A stretch of DNA of 64,000 bases from an uncultured Campylobacter sp. (GTDB lineage Bacteria > Campylobacterota > Campylobacteria > Campylobacterales > Campylobacteraceae): contig NZ_CALIMY010000138.1 of NCBI RefSeq assembly GCF_938045205.1, positions 15,672-79,671 of the forward strand, written 5' to 3'. Made by a program: the position numbers and the translations under genes. Shown piece after piece: positions 63,812 to 64,000 of the stretch (the first letter of the stretch is position 1; the number at the start of each line of letters is the position of its first letter). Below the pieces are notes generated by a model that was not told the DNA's origin, did no database searches, and worked only from the letters and a program-made list of their open reading frames with translations.

Positions 63812-63842
63812 AAAAAGAAAACCGACTATTTCTAGCCGATTT
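63812..63842 (-). terminator. Terminator of the GAPDH gene
   Basis: On the minus strand AAATCGGCT and AGTCGGTTT pair (9 bp with two G-U pairs, 6-nt loop), followed by TCTTTTT. It lies 41-70 bp past the GAPDH stop at 63883. Confidence 0.65.
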
Positions 63843-63882
63843 CCTAAAGTTGATCTTTTTAGAATTTAATTAAATCAATTAT

Positions 63883-64000
63883 TTAGCAATTTTGCTTGCG
63901 AAGTATCCTAAAGTTCTGATTAATTGAGAAGTATAAGACATTTCGTTGTCATACCAAGATACTGTTTTAACTAATTGAGCATCTCCATTTTGAACAATTT
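63883..64000 (-). CDS. gap: Glyceraldehyde-3-phosphate dehydrogenase, C-terminal end
   Basis: The last 39 codons of GAPDH. The frame reads [20 protein letters not shown] then [16 protein letters not shown] and [14 protein letters not shown] is the C-terminal signature of the glycolytic enzyme. The rest lies outside the window to the right. AT-rich codon use matches its neighbours. It is one of the housekeeping genes that argue for a second genome here. Confidence 0.9.

Noticed and set aside
58115..64000. Horizontally acquired island in a Campylobacter genome
   Set aside because: Content is housekeeping (tmRNA, GAPDH, mutL, mevalonate genes), has no integrase, repeat or tRNA site, and mutL is cut at the edge; a chimera explains this better.

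Overview
Most of this window (about 1 to 58,100) looks like the chromosome of an epsilonproteobacterium of the Campylobacter type, near its replication origin. The gene order ruvC, dnaA, dnaN, gyrB, the DnaA boxes on both sides of dnaA, the UPF0323 lipoprotein, the Hcp/Sel1-like cysteine-rich proteins and the word-rich spacers (AAATTTTAAAATTT and variants between GC-rich pieces) fit a higher-GC oral Campylobacter such as the C. gracilis / rectus / showae group. The species is inference. From about 58,100 to the end the sequence becomes very AT-rich and its gene content changes: MutL, two mevalonate-pathway enzymes, a tmRNA, a small-multidrug-export-type membrane protein, a double cupin and GAPDH. 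This fits a Fusobacteria / Leptotrichia-like genome. Campylobacters are known to lack MutL and the mevalonate pathway, and mutL is cut off exactly at the boundary. I therefore read the last 5.9 kb as a probable contig chimera between two oral bacteria, not as a transferred island.

Layout. 1-6,020: origin block (gyrB, dnaN, dnaA, ruvC) and two amidohydrolase-type genes. 6,151-11,625: NhaA, HemJ, a TM2/SHOCT protein, LspA, GlmM, S20 and RF1. 11,992-12,249: a SemiSWEET gene broken by three in-frame stops. 12,539-22,275: a tandem universal stress protein and a first iron-uptake region with two TonB-dependent receptors, an ABC exporter/importer split by a low-complexity insert, and a small haem-type membrane protein. 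22,395-32,524: methyltransferases, MntP, an EamA transporter with a 300-residue repetitive N-terminal extension, a Znu-like permease/ATPase pair, and an overlapping set of methyltransferase, di-haem peroxidase and GGDEF/EAL membrane protein. 33,100-40,515: CoA-transferase, cysteine-rich secreted proteins, a peroxiredoxin and several membrane proteins. 41,129-44,449: four tandem paralogous solute-binding proteins with no permease or ATPase. 44,672-48,903: AraC regulator divergent from a third TonB receptor followed by a PepSY membrane protein. 49,093-56,453: dehydrogenase, ATP-grasp enzyme, UPF0323 lipoprotein, TetR regulator and an RclA-like flavoprotein. 56,773-58,118: small proteins resembling an orphan immunity cluster next to a possible toxin-tip remnant.

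The most unusual points are the chimeric junction; the four-member binding-protein array sharing a C-x5-C pair and a common C-terminal tail; and the intergenic-type filler that appears to have been absorbed into three coding frames (split ABC transporter, EamA extension, methyltransferase insert). I found no CRISPR array, insertion sequence, rRNA or tRNA.
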